In this document: piece by piece, positions 31,419-41,479 of the stretch
How the letters are laid out: the number at the start of each line of letters is the position of its first letter
Numbering within the stretch: the first letter of the stretch is position 1
NCBI GenBank assembly: GCA_947499635.1
Contig: CANMPD010000002.1
Location: 124,001 to 188,000 of the forward strand
DNA from: an uncultured Paracoccaceae bacterium
GTDB lineage: Bacteria; Pseudomonadota; Alphaproteobacteria; Rhodobacterales; Rhodobacteraceae
Reading direction: 5' to 3'
DNA length: 64,000 nt
Translations under genes and position numbers: made by a program
The notes under the pieces: model-generated
Database searches by the model: none
What the model was told of the DNA's origin: nothing
The model's input: only the letters and a program-made list of their open reading frames with translations

Positions 31419-31586
31419 ATGCTCGTGATCATAGGCATCTGCCTTGGTGCTACCTTTGGAGCGCTCACAGCGCGTAAACGAGGTGGAAACCGCGCAGATA
31501 TCATCCAGTTTGCAAGTGTTTTTGCAATGATATTTGGTGTCATTGGCCTTATGTTAACCATCGGTTTACATCGGTTTCTCACCTAA
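31419..31586 (+). CDS. Small membrane protein, 55 aa (below ORF-track cutoff)
   Basis: Manual translation: MLVIIGICLGATFGALTARKRGGNRADIIQFASVFAMIFGVIGLMLTIGLHRFLT*. Two TM helices, between DUF2927 and VWA genes on the same strand. Confidence 0.7.
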   Translation: MLVIIGICLGATFGALTARKRGGNRADIIQFASVFAMIFGVIGLMLTIGLHRFLT

Positions 31587-31592
31587 CATGAA

Positions 31593-32792
31593 TTGCAACG
31601 AGGCCCGCTGATGTTCCTGCCCTTTTTTGAAACATTACGCCGCGCAGCTGTTCCCGTTTCATTACGAGAGTACTTAATGTTTCTCGAAGGCATGTCTGCA
31701 GGGCTTGTCAGCTATGATATCGAAGGGCTTTACTTTCTCGCGCGCAGCGCAATGGTCAAAGATGAACGTAACATCGATAAGTTTGATCGCGCTTTTGCCG
31801 AGGCTTTTAAAGGGTTGGAACATATTCCAGATACAGCAATTCAAGACGCGGTCAAAATTCCTGCGGATTGGTTGCGCAAAATGGCCGAAAAACACTTAAC
31901 CTCTGAGGAACGCGCTGAAATCGAAGCGCTCGGTGGCTTTCAGGCGCTGTTGGATACCCTACAACAACGTTTACAGACACAAGATGACCGCCACCAAGGC
32001 GGCAACAAATGGGTCGGCACCGCCGGAACCTCGCCTTTTGGCGCCCACGGATATAATCCCGAAGGTGTACGCATTGGACAAACCACAAGCCGCCATCAAC
32101 GCGCTGTCAAAGTCTGGGACAAACGTGCGTTTAAAAATCTAGATGGACAAACAGAACTTGGCACGCGCAATATCAAAATCGCCCTAAAATATCTACGGCG
32201 TTGGGTACGTGATGGGGCCGAAGACGAGCTAGATTTGGATCACACCATTCAGGCGACGGCGACGAACGGCTATCTTGATGTTAAGACGCGTCCGCAACGT
32301 CGTAACGCTGTCAAAGTTCTCTTGTTTCTCGATGTCGGTGGATCAATGGATCGACATGTAAAATTAGTCGAAGAGCTCTTCTCGGCCGCACGTGCTGAAT
32401 TTAAACACTTGGAGTATTTTTACTTTCATAATTGCCTCTACGACGGGGTCTGGCGTGACAATCGTCGGCGTTGGGACGCACAAACCTCAACCTTTGAAGT
32501 TATGCGAACCTATGGTCCCGATTATAAATGCATCTTTGTTGGCGATGCCGCTATGTCCCCTTATGAGATCAGCCATCCAGGCGGCGCAAACGAACATTGG
32601 AATAAAGAAGCAGGTGCTGTTTGGCTGGAACGCGCGGCCACAAGCTGGCCCAATCACTTATGGATCAATCCTTTGCCAGAGTCACATTGGCGCCACACAC
32701 ATTCAATACAAATGATCCGCGATCTGTTGAAGTCACCGATGGTCCCAATGTCACTTGATGGACTTGAACAGGGTATACGTCGTCTGCGCTAG
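31593..32792 (+). CDS. VWA-domain (CoxE-like) protein
   Basis: FFETLRRAAVPVSLREYLMFLEGM...NIKIALKYLRRWVRDGAEDELDLDHTIQATATNGYLDVKTRPQRRNAVKVLLFLDVGGSMDRHVKLVEELFSAARAEFKHLEYFYFHNCLYD; MIDAS-like DVGGSMD. Start may be 31611. Confidence 0.9.
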   Translation: MQRGPLMFLPFFETLRRAAVPVSLREYLMFLEGMSAGLVSYDIEGLYFLARSAMVKDERNIDKFDRAFAEAFKGLEHIPDTAIQDAVKIPADWLRKMAEKHLTSEERAEIEALGGFQALLDTLQQRLQTQDDRHQGGNKWVGTAGTSPFGAHGYNPEGVRIGQTTSRHQRAVKVWDKRAFKNLDGQTELGTRNIKIALKYLRRWVRDGAEDELDLDHTIQATATNGYLDVKTRPQRRNAVKVLLFLDVGGSMDRHVKLVEELFSAARAEFKHLEYFYFHNCLYDGVWRDNRRRWDAQTSTFEVMRTYGPDYKCIFVGDAAMSPYEISHPGGANEHWNKEAGAVWLERAATSWPNHLWINPLPESHWRHTHSIQMIRDLLKSPMVPMSLDGLEQGIRRLR

Positions 32793-33057
32793 TCTGGATA
32801 TCTGCAGTATCGGCATGTCTCTCCTCAACAATTTGACCACGTCCTCATCTGTGGCAATGTAGAATTATAAATACACCATCCGGTCGGTAAGTGCGTGTCA
32901 AATACATTCGTCACAATACCATGGGCCACTTAAACTGACATACTCTGAAGTCTGCCACCGCCCTAACACCCAATCTATAATGGGTACATCTAATGAAATC
33001 TGCTTGCTTGCACTCTAATCCCTTGCCGCAACGCCTGATCCGCCCCATATCGGGTAT

Positions 33058-33741
33058 ATGTTTAAATTTGCCCCGATATTCCTCGCCCTGATTTACGGCA
33101 TTGTCATGTACCAAGTGTCCGTTTGGCGCGGTCGTCGTGATCTTGATCAGAAATCAACCGAACTGGTGGATCCAAAGTTAAGAGCTGTAACGGATCGCCT
33201 TGCCGCCGCGTTGGAAATCGACCACATCCCAGTTTATATCTATGAAATTGACCCGGTTAACGGGCTAGCTGCGCCCGATGGCCGCATTTTCATTACACGC
33301 GGCTTTTATCGAAAGTTTCAATCTAATGAAGTGAGCGCCTCGGAACTCACCTCTGTTGTTGCCCATGAGCTAGGTCATGTCGCGCTTGGCCATGCCCGTC
33401 GCAGGATGATCGATTTTTCCGGTCAAAATGCACTACGCACAGCTTTGATCATGGTATTGGGGCGGTATGTCCCTATCATAGGACCGCTGATTGCCAATGC
33501 TTTGACCAGTCTCATAACTGCACGATTGTCGCGCGGTGATGAATATGAGGCCGATGCCTATGCGGCCGCTTTGCTGGCAAAGGCTGGCATTGGTATCGCG
33601 CCTCAAATCAGCTTGTTCAAAAAGCTTGACGCATTGACACAATCAAATGCGGGGCTAGCGCCTGCATGGTTATTGAGCCACCCAAAAACCGAAGCCCGTA
33701 TAGAAGCTCTTGAGAAACTCGAGCAAAAATGGGGATTGTAG
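33058..33741 (+). CDS. M48-family metallopeptidase
   Basis: HELGHVALGHARRR zinc motif, DEYEADAYAAALLAKAG, N-terminal TM segment. Confidence 0.9.
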   Translation: MFKFAPIFLALIYGIVMYQVSVWRGRRDLDQKSTELVDPKLRAVTDRLAAALEIDHIPVYIYEIDPVNGLAAPDGRIFITRGFYRKFQSNEVSASELTSVVAHELGHVALGHARRRMIDFSGQNALRTALIMVLGRYVPIIGPLIANALTSLITARLSRGDEYEADAYAAALLAKAGIGIAPQISLFKKLDALTQSNAGLAPAWLLSHPKTEARIEALEKLEQKWGL

Positions 33742-33745
33742 ACCC

Positions 33746-34300
33746 TTAAAGGATTTCAATATCCTGCACTGCCTTGGCGATACGGGGCAGCCGTGCCTTT
33801 TTCAGCAAGGCACGCATTGCCCAAGGCCGATCTGACAACTGATTGGCCGTCTTTAGAACTGACCGTGCGACATCTTCGACAGCATCAGCATCCGTCAGCC
33901 AGAAATCATACAGCAACTGATCTGGTCCCAACCGCTCAAGACCTTCTTCTTGTAATGTATGGCGTGGAAAATCTTTGTTGTTCAGTGTCACAATCGCATC
34001 TGCGTGACCGGCAATCGCAGCCGCAAGCACATGAATGTCCGCTTCGTCTGGCAACCACAGCCGTGCCATATCACGCGCATTCGCCGTGATCACCGCTGCG
34101 GGAAAATGCGCACGTGTCATCGCGATTTCGGCTTCAGCCTGTGCAACACCTGCTGCGCCCAATTTCACGGCTGCGCGCTGCCACTCCCCCAGAATACGTT
34201 CAGACCAAAGGGGCGTATACAGCCCCTTTGACGCCACCCCCAACAACATTTCACGCATGACTGTCGGGTATATGACGCAGGTGTCCAGCAGCAATTTCAT
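33746..34300 (-). CDS. PIN-domain protein (RSP_2648-like)
   Basis: MKLLLDTCVIYPTVMREMLLGVASKGLYTPLWSERILGEW...DEADIHVLAAAIAGHADAIVTLNNKDFP; next to the RNA methyltransferase gene. Confidence 0.85.
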   Translation of the reverse strand: MKLLLDTCVIYPTVMREMLLGVASKGLYTPLWSERILGEWQRAAVKLGAAGVAQAEAEIAMTRAHFPAAVITANARDMARLWLPDEADIHVLAAAIAGHADAIVTLNNKDFPRHTLQEEGLERLGPDQLLYDFWLTDADAVEDVARSVLKTANQLSDRPWAMRALLKKARLPRIAKAVQDIEIL

Positions 34301-34301
34301 G

Positions 34302-35519
34302 TTAATCTAGGCGATAGAATGCGGCTTTTAGATACCCGCTTTCGGCCAACTGTGGCAATTGCGGATGGTCTGGGCCTGCGTAACCGGTATGAATTAGACT
34401 GCCACGTCGACCACCGCGTCCAATACCCCGCGCAGATGCATTGCGGAACTTGGTCAAGTCGGCGGCATGTGAACAGGAGCAAACCCCCAAATACCCGCCC
34501 GGTTTAACCAACGCTGCCGCCAATCTGGCAACCCGCTCATAGGCGCGCAAACCTGCCTCAAGGGTTGGTTTGGACGGGGCAAATGCCGGTGGATCACAGA
34601 TCACCACATCAAACTGCACCCCATCCTGTGCCAGCTCGGCCAGCTGATCAAACGCATCCCCTTGGCGCGCAACGAAGCGATCGCCAAAGCCAGATGCTTC
34701 GGCACCTTGACGTGCCAACTCAAGCGCAGGTGCTGATCCATCAATACAGGTGACCGTCTGTGCGCCGGCAGCCAACATAGCCAAACCAAAGCCGCCAACA
34801 TGCGAGAACACATCCAATACGCTATCGCCTTGCGCAACAAGACGTGCTGCAAACGCGTGGTTTTCCCGTTGATCGTAGAACAGACCCGTTTTCTGGCCAC
34901 CGGTTAGATCGGCCATATACGTCGCACCATTCATCACCACGGGTACGGCACCGTCTGGCGCGTGCCCCAACAAGGCCATGCTGACGTCATCCAACCCCTC
35001 AAGGCTGCGCGTACGCCCAGATGCATTTTTAAGGATCACTTCACAGCCCGTTACATTTGCCAAGGCCTCAGTCAGTGTCTCCAGGTGCAACTCGGCCCAA
35101 GCCGCGTTTGGTTGCAGCACACAGGTCGTCCCAAAACGGTCAATCACCACACCGGGCAGACCGTCGGATTCCGCATGGACGAGGCGATAAAAAGGCGCGT
35201 CATATATCTGTTCGCGTAATTTCAACGCACGGGCCAGCCGTGTTTCAAACCATGCAACATTAATCTCGACTTCGGGATTTTTATCCAACATTCTCCCAAT
35301 GATCTTACTCTCGGGATTCACAGCAACCAGACCAAGCGGTGTCAGCCCTTCGTCTAAAAGCACGGCCAAGGTTCCCGGCGCGAGCTTTTTTGTGCGACGG
35401 TCAGTCACCACTTCGTTGGAATAAACCCAAGGAAACCCATGGCGGATCGCACGGGCGTTCGACTTTGGTTTCATTTTGATCTGAGGGCGCGCGGCGGGGG
35501 CGATATCTGTTGCTGTCAT
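34302..35519 (-). CDS. PUA + SAM-dependent rRNA methyltransferase (RlmI/RSP_2647-like)
   Basis: GFPWVYSNEV (PUA), TGLFYDQRENHAFAARLVAQGDSVLDVFSHVGGFGLAMLAAGAQTVTCIDGS, FDVVICDPPAFAPSK. Confidence 0.92.
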   Translation of the reverse strand: MTATDIAPAARPQIKMKPKSNARAIRHGFPWVYSNEVVTDRRTKKLAPGTLAVLLDEGLTPLGLVAVNPESKIIGRMLDKNPEVEINVAWFETRLARALKLREQIYDAPFYRLVHAESDGLPGVVIDRFGTTCVLQPNAAWAELHLETLTEALANVTGCEVILKNASGRTRSLEGLDDVSMALLGHAPDGAVPVVMNGATYMADLTGGQKTGLFYDQRENHAFAARLVAQGDSVLDVFSHVGGFGLAMLAAGAQTVTCIDGSAPALELARQGAEASGFGDRFVARQGDAFDQLAELAQDGVQFDVVICDPPAFAPSKPTLEAGLRAYERVARLAAALVKPGGYLGVCSCSHAADLTKFRNASARGIGRGGRRGSLIHTGYAGPDHPQLPQLAESGYLKAAFYRLD

Positions 35520-35591
35520 ATGGCCCTCATATAGCGAAGCCTCTCTCAGCCCAAGGGTAAATAAAACATATTTACGCCTGTTTTCTGCCCC

Positions 35592-35885
35592 TCATCGCGC
35601 GCGAGACTTCCATCCCCCGCGCCGTTTTGCCGGTTTAGGTGCCTCACACCCGTCACGCAGGACTTTGGTCATAGGATGATCTGGTTGATCGGATCCATAT
35701 CGTTCCAAAAGCACAGCTGCTTGCGCTGCATGATCCGCATCCACCGGCTGTGTTAGTGCCCAGTCCAAAAAGATACTGCGGCATTGGCTTGCATCAATCC
35801 CTTCGATACGAAACGCCTCTTGGATGATCCCCTTGGGATCTATCGTTGCCGCTGTACTGTCAGAGCCCCAATTTTCTTTACCCAT
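35592..35885 (-). CDS. Hypothetical protein downstream of glnE
   Basis: 97 aa: IDASQCRSIFLDWALTQPVDADHAAQAAVLLERYGSDQPDHPMTKVLRDG. Stop of glnE and this start are 2 nt apart, same strand. Confidence 0.7.
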   Translation of the reverse strand: MGKENWGSDSTAATIDPKGIIQEAFRIEGIDASQCRSIFLDWALTQPVDADHAAQAAVLLERYGSDQPDHPMTKVLRDGCEAPKPAKRRGGWKSRAR

Positions 35886-35887
35886 TC

Positions 35888-38725
35888 TCAGCCCTCCGAT
35901 TTCATAGTATCGATCATCCGATCAATCATATGCGCGCATTTGTCGTACGTCTCTTCGAGACGCGACTGCAAAGTCTCCAAATCCGAATTTTCACACCCAA
36001 CAGATGCGGTTGCACGTAGCATAAATTCGCAAGCCCCCTCGCAACGGTCAACAGTTTCCAGCGCCTTACCTGCGATTAAACATCCCGCGGATTGCACGGC
36101 CCACATCACCCGATAAGCCTGCACCAGATAATCAATATCTCGCTGCGCCAGCCATCCAAGTTCACCCACTGCAGTCAGCCCATCAACCACGGATCGACTG
36201 ACCTGATCCGATAGTAAATTTCCCGCTTGTGCAACGAGTTCGATATCCAACATACGGCCGGGCCCTGCCTTTGCATTCCATGGCCCCTGCTCGCGCTTGA
36301 CATCTTTAAGGCGGGCACGCATCGCTTTCACTTCTTGCAATACATGGGCTTGGTCATGTTGTGCGGCCAAGAATTCCGTACGAAATCCCTCAAATTCCTG
36401 AGCCAGATCTTTATTTCCGGCAACGACACGGGCTCGTGTTAGGGCAAGATGCTCCCAAGCCCACGCATCTTGCTGTTGATAGTGCACAAAACTTGCCCAG
36501 CTTGCCGCCACGGGACCCTGATTTCCCGAAGGCCGCAAACGCATATCCACCTCGTACAGCCGCCCTTGCGACATCGGCGCACTTAGCGCAGTGACCAAAG
36601 CCTGCGTTAATCGCGCGTAATATGTACGAACCGCAAGCGGCCGCTTGCCGGTGCTCGTCTCAGCTTGTTCTGGGTCGTATACAACAATCAAATCCAAATC
36701 TGATTGCACATTAAGGCGCCCAACTCCCAAAGACCCCATAGCAACCACAACACAGCCGCGTCCCGGCGCTGGCCCATGTTTGCGTGCAAATTCATCTGAA
36801 ACATGTGGCATCAGCGCGGCTATAACCGATTGAGCCAAATCGCCATATTGCTGCCCAGCCGCATCTGCATCGATTAACCCACGCAAATGATGCACTCCTA
36901 TGCGAAAATGCCATTCCTTACACCAGCGTCGCGCATAGTCGAGCCTGGCCTCATAATCGCCTTCACTGGCAAGATGATCACTTAACTCTGTTTGCAATGC
37001 TGCCTGCCCCGGCCATTGTGCAAAGAAGCCACCATCCAAAACCGCATCAAACACCGACGCATTACGCGACAGGTAATCCGCCAGCCCCGGCGCGGTTCCG
37101 ACAACATCCACAAGCAGATCAACCAGCTGCGGATTGGCTTCGAACAAGGAAAACAACTGAACCCCTGCTGGTAGTCCTTTTAAGAACCCATCCAGCGCAA
37201 TCAGCGCCTCGGCCGGGTTGTCCGTGGCGGCCAGACGCGCCAGAATATCAGGCTTAAGACGTTCAAATATCCGGGCACCGCGTTCAGAACGTAACGCCGG
37301 ATAACTGGGCCAGCGTGCGACAACATCCGGATCGACCTTCATTCCCGCCGGTTCACGATCTTCAAGATCTGTCTTTGTCATCGTGGCACTCGCCGGTGCA
37401 AAGAAATCCTCGGTGAGTGTATGAACCTCCTCCAGACGCCGTGCAATATCCCGCTGCATATCGTCAACGCTGACACCCATCAAAGCTGCAATGCGCGCCT
37501 GCCCCTCGTGGCTTTGGGGCATTTCATGTGTCTGAGCATCATGGATCATCTGGATGCGATGTTCGACTTCGCGATGTGCTCGGTAATGCTCACTCAAGGT
37601 GGCGGCGACATCATTTTCAATCCACCCAGCCCGAGCAAGACCCTTTAATCCCGCAACAGTCCCGCGGTTGCGCAGGCTCCGATCGCGGCCACCTGCAATC
37701 AATTGGCGCGTTTGTGTGAAAAATTCTATCTCACGAATTCCGCCACGACCAAGCTTCATATTATGCCCAGGCACCGTAATCACCCGTCCCAACAACTTGC
37801 TTTCACGGATACGCAAGCGAATATCATGCGCATCCTCAATCGCCGCGAAATCTAGATGTCTGCGCCAGACAAATGGCGTCAGAGACGATAAAAACCGTTC
37901 TCCGCCAGAGATATCCCCCGCACAGGCGCGCGCTTTGATATAGGCCGCCCGTTCCCAACTGCGACCAAGGCTTTCGTAATATCGCTCAGCTGCCTCCATC
38001 GCGACCGCCACAGGCGTGACGGCTGGATCTGGGCGCAGACGTAAATCTGTCCGAAAAACATACCCCTCACCGGTTCGGTCGCTCAACACAGAACATAGGT
38101 TACGTGTCGCGCGCACTAATGCGGAGCGTGCCATAAGAAAGTCTTGCCGCTCGTAACGCTCCTCGTTGATCAAACAAATAAGATCAATATCAGAGGAGTA
38201 ATTCAGCTCATGCGCACCCATCTTGCCCATAGCGAGGACGGCTAACCCTCCTGCATTGCTTACATCAGCCTCGGTTTGCCCAGGCAGTTTTCCACGAAGA
38301 ACCAATGCCTTGATTTCTGCTTTTAGCGCGACATCCACTGCCGCCTGCGCAAATCGTGTAATCGCATCTGTAACCTGCTCAAGCGACCAACATCCCGCAA
38401 TGTCACAAAGTGCCGTCAGCAGCGCCATCCGCCGTTTGGCCTGACGCAGACCCGCACGCATCTGATCTGCCCGCAAGGCAACCATCCCAACCAACAGCTG
38501 TTCAAAATGCGCCTGCGGAGAGGTCAAAGCCTCTGGCCACCAATCACGCTCTTTCACCAAAAGATCTGCAAGATAAGGGCTCGACCCTGCGATCCCTGTT
38601 AAAAATTCAGTTGGTATATGTGTCGCGGGGAGCTCACGTAGAACATCCGTACCAAGCGCTAAGTCAAATGCGCGCGGGCAACGTTGGATATTGAACGGGT
38701 CCAGCAGATTTTCAGTCGTTTTCAT
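35888..38725 (-). CDS. glnE: Bifunctional glutamine-synthetase adenylyltransferase/deadenylyltransferase
   Basis: 945 aa. GGLAVLAMGKMGAHELNYSSDIDLICL and VVVAMGSLGVGRLNVQSDLDLIVVYD duplicated nucleotidyltransferase cores; GRGGIREIEFFTQ. Confidence 0.96.
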   Translation of the reverse strand: MKTTENLLDPFNIQRCPRAFDLALGTDVLRELPATHIPTEFLTGIAGSSPYLADLLVKERDWWPEALTSPQAHFEQLLVGMVALRADQMRAGLRQAKRRMALLTALCDIAGCWSLEQVTDAITRFAQAAVDVALKAEIKALVLRGKLPGQTEADVSNAGGLAVLAMGKMGAHELNYSSDIDLICLINEERYERQDFLMARSALVRATRNLCSVLSDRTGEGYVFRTDLRLRPDPAVTPVAVAMEAAERYYESLGRSWERAAYIKARACAGDISGGERFLSSLTPFVWRRHLDFAAIEDAHDIRLRIRESKLLGRVITVPGHNMKLGRGGIREIEFFTQTRQLIAGGRDRSLRNRGTVAGLKGLARAGWIENDVAATLSEHYRAHREVEHRIQMIHDAQTHEMPQSHEGQARIAALMGVSVDDMQRDIARRLEEVHTLTEDFFAPASATMTKTDLEDREPAGMKVDPDVVARWPSYPALRSERGARIFERLKPDILARLAATDNPAEALIALDGFLKGLPAGVQLFSLFEANPQLVDLLVDVVGTAPGLADYLSRNASVFDAVLDGGFFAQWPGQAALQTELSDHLASEGDYEARLDYARRWCKEWHFRIGVHHLRGLIDADAAGQQYGDLAQSVIAALMPHVSDEFARKHGPAPGRGCVVVAMGSLGVGRLNVQSDLDLIVVYDPEQAETSTGKRPLAVRTYYARLTQALVTALSAPMSQGRLYEVDMRLRPSGNQGPVAASWASFVHYQQQDAWAWEHLALTRARVVAGNKDLAQEFEGFRTEFLAAQHDQAHVLQEVKAMRARLKDVKREQGPWNAKAGPGRMLDIELVAQAGNLLSDQVSRSVVDGLTAVGELGWLAQRDIDYLVQAYRVMWAVQSAGCLIAGKALETVDRCEGACEFMLRATASVGCENSDLETLQSRLEETYDKCAHMIDRMIDTMKSEG

Positions 38726-39113
38726 ATGAGATGTGTGCCCATCTCAAGGGCACAGGTCAATCTTCTCCATCACATGCCCACCCTTGAAGTTAACAAAATT
38801 AGTATGAAACAATGTAAGGTAACGTAAACCATACCCTCACAAAGTGATCGGCGGATGTTGGCTCAAACGCATTTTCGTACTATACGTACTTGTGTGGTTG
38901 TAACTCATTCGGGGACCGGGTGACGTGTTTTATGAGTTTTATCGCTTTGGCTCCATGTTTTGCCAAAGCAGCCGCGCGTTATTGCGGACAATTTACCAGT
39001 GGACACATGGTTAAGGGATACAACCACACCCAGCACCAACGGTTTTTCATACCGAATGCTCTAAGCATCCCATGCCAAACACACAGCCAGAAACACAGTG
39101 AAAGCCGAGGCGA

Positions 39114-39374
39114 TTATTCGCCCTTGTCAGTGTTGTCCGGGTCTTCCTTACCAATACCTCGAAAGACAAATTTAAACGGCAACACCCAAAGAACACCTAG
39201 AACGACGTACACGAAAAGCTCTAGCAGTATATGAGGCCGCTCTAACCAACCCAGCAAGGTTACGGCAGCCACAATATAAAGTGGCATGCCGATCAACAAT
39301 AAAACAGAGGCCCAAAACCGACGGGCACGATAACTCAGCCCGTTTTTACTTTTCTGTTTGGTTGGCTCTGTCAT
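39114..39374 (-). CDS. DUF2842-type small membrane protein
   Basis: LSYRARRFWASVLLLIGMPLYIVAAVTLLGWLERPHILLELFVYVVLGVLWVLPFKFVFRGIGKEDPD. Confidence 0.85.
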   Translation of the reverse strand: MTEPTKQKSKNGLSYRARRFWASVLLLIGMPLYIVAAVTLLGWLERPHILLELFVYVVLGVLWVLPFKFVFRGIGKEDPDNTDKGE

Positions 39375-39409
39375 CGCACCTTCTTAATCCATGGACTTGA
39401 TCTGCGGGT

Positions 39410-40705
39410 TTAATCCGCAAATGGGTCTGTAACCAGAATCGTATCGTCGCGTTCCGGGCTCGTCGACAACAAAGCGACTGGGCATTCAATTAATTCTTCG
39501 ACACGTTTCACATATTTGATCGCATTTGCCGGCAAATCATTCCAACTGCGCGCCCCTTCGGTTGATTGGCTCCAACCTGGCATTTCTTCATAAATAGGTG
39601 TGCAGCGTGCTTGCGCATCCGCAGCGGTCGGCAAATAATCCAACCGTTCCCCATCCAATTGATACCCAACACAGATTTTCAATGTCCCAAACCCGTCCAA
39701 AACATCAAGTTTCGTCAGAGAGATTCCAGTGATACCTGAAGTTGCGCATGTTTGGCGTACTAAACATGCGTCGAACCAACCACAGCGACGTTTGCGCCCT
39801 GTTGTTGTGCCAAACTCATGCCCGCGTTCACCCAAGCGATGCCCATCTGCATCTTCAAGCTCTGTCGGAAAAGGCCCCTCGCCCACACGTGTGGTATAGG
39901 CCTTAACGATTCCCAAAACGTAATCGATTGAATTTGGACCAATACCAACACCTGTTGCTGCTTGACCTGCAATAACATTGGAGGATGTCACAAATGGGTA
40001 TGTGCCAAAATCAATGTCCAATAACGCGCCTTGCGCACCTTCGAACAAGATTCGCTTACCCGCTTTGCGCTTTTCGTTCATTACTTTCCAAACCGGAGCC
40101 GCAAACGGCAGGATATCACGAGCGATATCTTTGAGCTGTGCAATCAACGCATCGCGGTCAATCGCCTCAACACCGAGTCCCTTGCGCAGAGGATCATGGT
40201 GTTGCAGTGCACGATCCACGCGGGCCTCGAGCGTCGCTTCATCCGCCAGATCCGCCACGCGGACGGCACGGCGGCCAACTTTATCTTCGTAGGCCGGGCC
40301 GATTCCACGTCCGGTGGTCCCGATCTTCGTCCCCTTTGACGCAGCTTCTTCGCGCGCACGATCCAGCTCACCATGAAGCGGAAGGATCAAAGGTGTATTC
40401 TCTGCGATCATCAAGGTTTCAGGTGTAATTTCAACACCCTGAGCCCGTACAGTCGCGATTTCTTTCATCAAGTGCCACGGGTCTAAAACAACGCCGTTAC
40501 CAATCACTGACAGCTTGTTGCCTCGGACAACACCAGACGGCAAAGCGTGTAGCTTGTACACCTTTCCATCAATGACCAGTGTATGGCCTGCATTGTGACC
40601 GCCTTGAAAGCGCGCAATTACATCGGCACGTTCGCTGAGCCAGTCAACAATCTTGCCTTTTCCTTCGTCGCCCCACTGGGCTCCGACTACCACGACATTG
40701 GCCAT
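39410..40705 (-). CDS. purA: Adenylosuccinate synthetase
   Basis: [42 protein letters not shown]...[18 protein letters not shown]...[23 protein letters not shown]. Confidence 0.98.
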   Translation of the reverse strand: MANVVVVGAQWGDEGKGKIVDWLSERADVIARFQGGHNAGHTLVIDGKVYKLHALPSGVVRGNKLSVIGNGVVLDPWHLMKEIATVRAQGVEITPETLMIAENTPLILPLHGELDRAREEAASKGTKIGTTGRGIGPAYEDKVGRRAVRVADLADEATLEARVDRALQHHDPLRKGLGVEAIDRDALIAQLKDIARDILPFAAPVWKVMNEKRKAGKRILFEGAQGALLDIDFGTYPFVTSSNVIAGQAATGVGIGPNSIDYVLGIVKAYTTRVGEGPFPTELEDADGHRLGERGHEFGTTTGRKRRCGWFDACLVRQTCATSGITGISLTKLDVLDGFGTLKICVGYQLDGERLDYLPTAADAQARCTPIYEEMPGWSQSTEGARSWNDLPANAIKYVKRVEELIECPVALLSTSPERDDTILVTDPFAD

Positions 40706-40915
40706 CTCAGGTCCTCTAATGCTGGTTAAAACCGACGTTCCCTATAGCGCTGCATCCACCAAGAGGGAACCATTAATTCGTCATCAAACGTTCAAGACGA
40801 CTATAATAGCGGATGTATCGGCAATTGTTGCCCCCTTAGGCAACTCCCCCCTTGCTCATCACGCTATTCTTGCATAGATACCGCTCGATATTCAGCCAAC
40901 CGCCACAGGGTCCCT

Positions 40916-41278
40916 ATGGAAAACGTCGTTCTTGTCATCCACCTCATTCTCGCGCTCGGCCTCATTGCGGTGGTATTGCTACAGCGATCCGAAGGTGGTG
41001 GCCTCGGCATGGGCGGCGGCGGTACCGGCGGCGCCATGACTGGCAGATCCGCTGCGAACATCCTAACACGCCTGACATGGATTTTGGCTGGTGCCTTTAT
41101 CGTAACCTCCATTACCTTGACAGTTCTTGCCGCACAGAAATCTGCGGGATCTTCGATTGCAGACCGCTTGCAATTGGCGCCATCAAGCCAAGACGCTGAT
41201 GCACCAGAAGCTCCTGTTGGTAGCGACTTGCTTCCTCCAAGCTCGGGCACAGCTCCCTTGGTCCCAAGTCTCGACTAA
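40916..41278 (+). CDS. secG: Preprotein translocase subunit SecG
   Basis: MENVVLVIHLILALGLIAVVLLQRSEGGGLGMGGGGTGGAMTGRSAANILTRLTWILAGAFIVTSITLTVLA. Confidence 0.95.
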   Translation: MENVVLVIHLILALGLIAVVLLQRSEGGGLGMGGGGTGGAMTGRSAANILTRLTWILAGAFIVTSITLTVLAAQKSAGSSIADRLQLAPSSQDADAPEAPVGSDLLPPSSGTAPLVPSLD

Positions 41279-41301
41279 GTCTACAAAACCTAGGTAATTT
41301 C

Positions 41302-41334
41302 AAGAGAACCGTAACAGCATCTTGCGGTTCTCTT
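41302..41334 (+). terminator. Hairpin downstream of secG
   Basis: AAGAGAACCG (41302-41311) / CGGTTCTCTT (41325-41334), perfect 10-bp arms; weak U-tract. Confidence 0.55.
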
Positions 41335-41479
41335 GCGCATGTCCTGCGAATCCTTTATATATGAAGTCCCGTGATGCTACGGTTTTTTGAACCGTTGGGC
41401 AGCTAGGAATCCGGCTATTAACCGGGTTTCGCTTAACCGAATTTGACCTGATTACGATCACACGGGGGCAGCCAAACAC

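Noticed and set aside
36997-37943. Overlapping + ORFs (86-114 aa) antisense to glnE
   Set aside because: Pro/Arg-rich shadow frames of glnE.
38890-39234. 114-aa + ORF in the glnE-DUF2842 gap
   Set aside because: Overlaps the DUF2842-type gene antisense, compositionally odd, no RBS or domain; kept only as part of the intergenic finding.
41340-41479. Possible tRNA or riboswitch in the secG-pyrG gap
   Set aside because: Small inverted repeats (CGGTT/AACCG, CCGG/CCGG) but no cloverleaf or known aptamer pattern.
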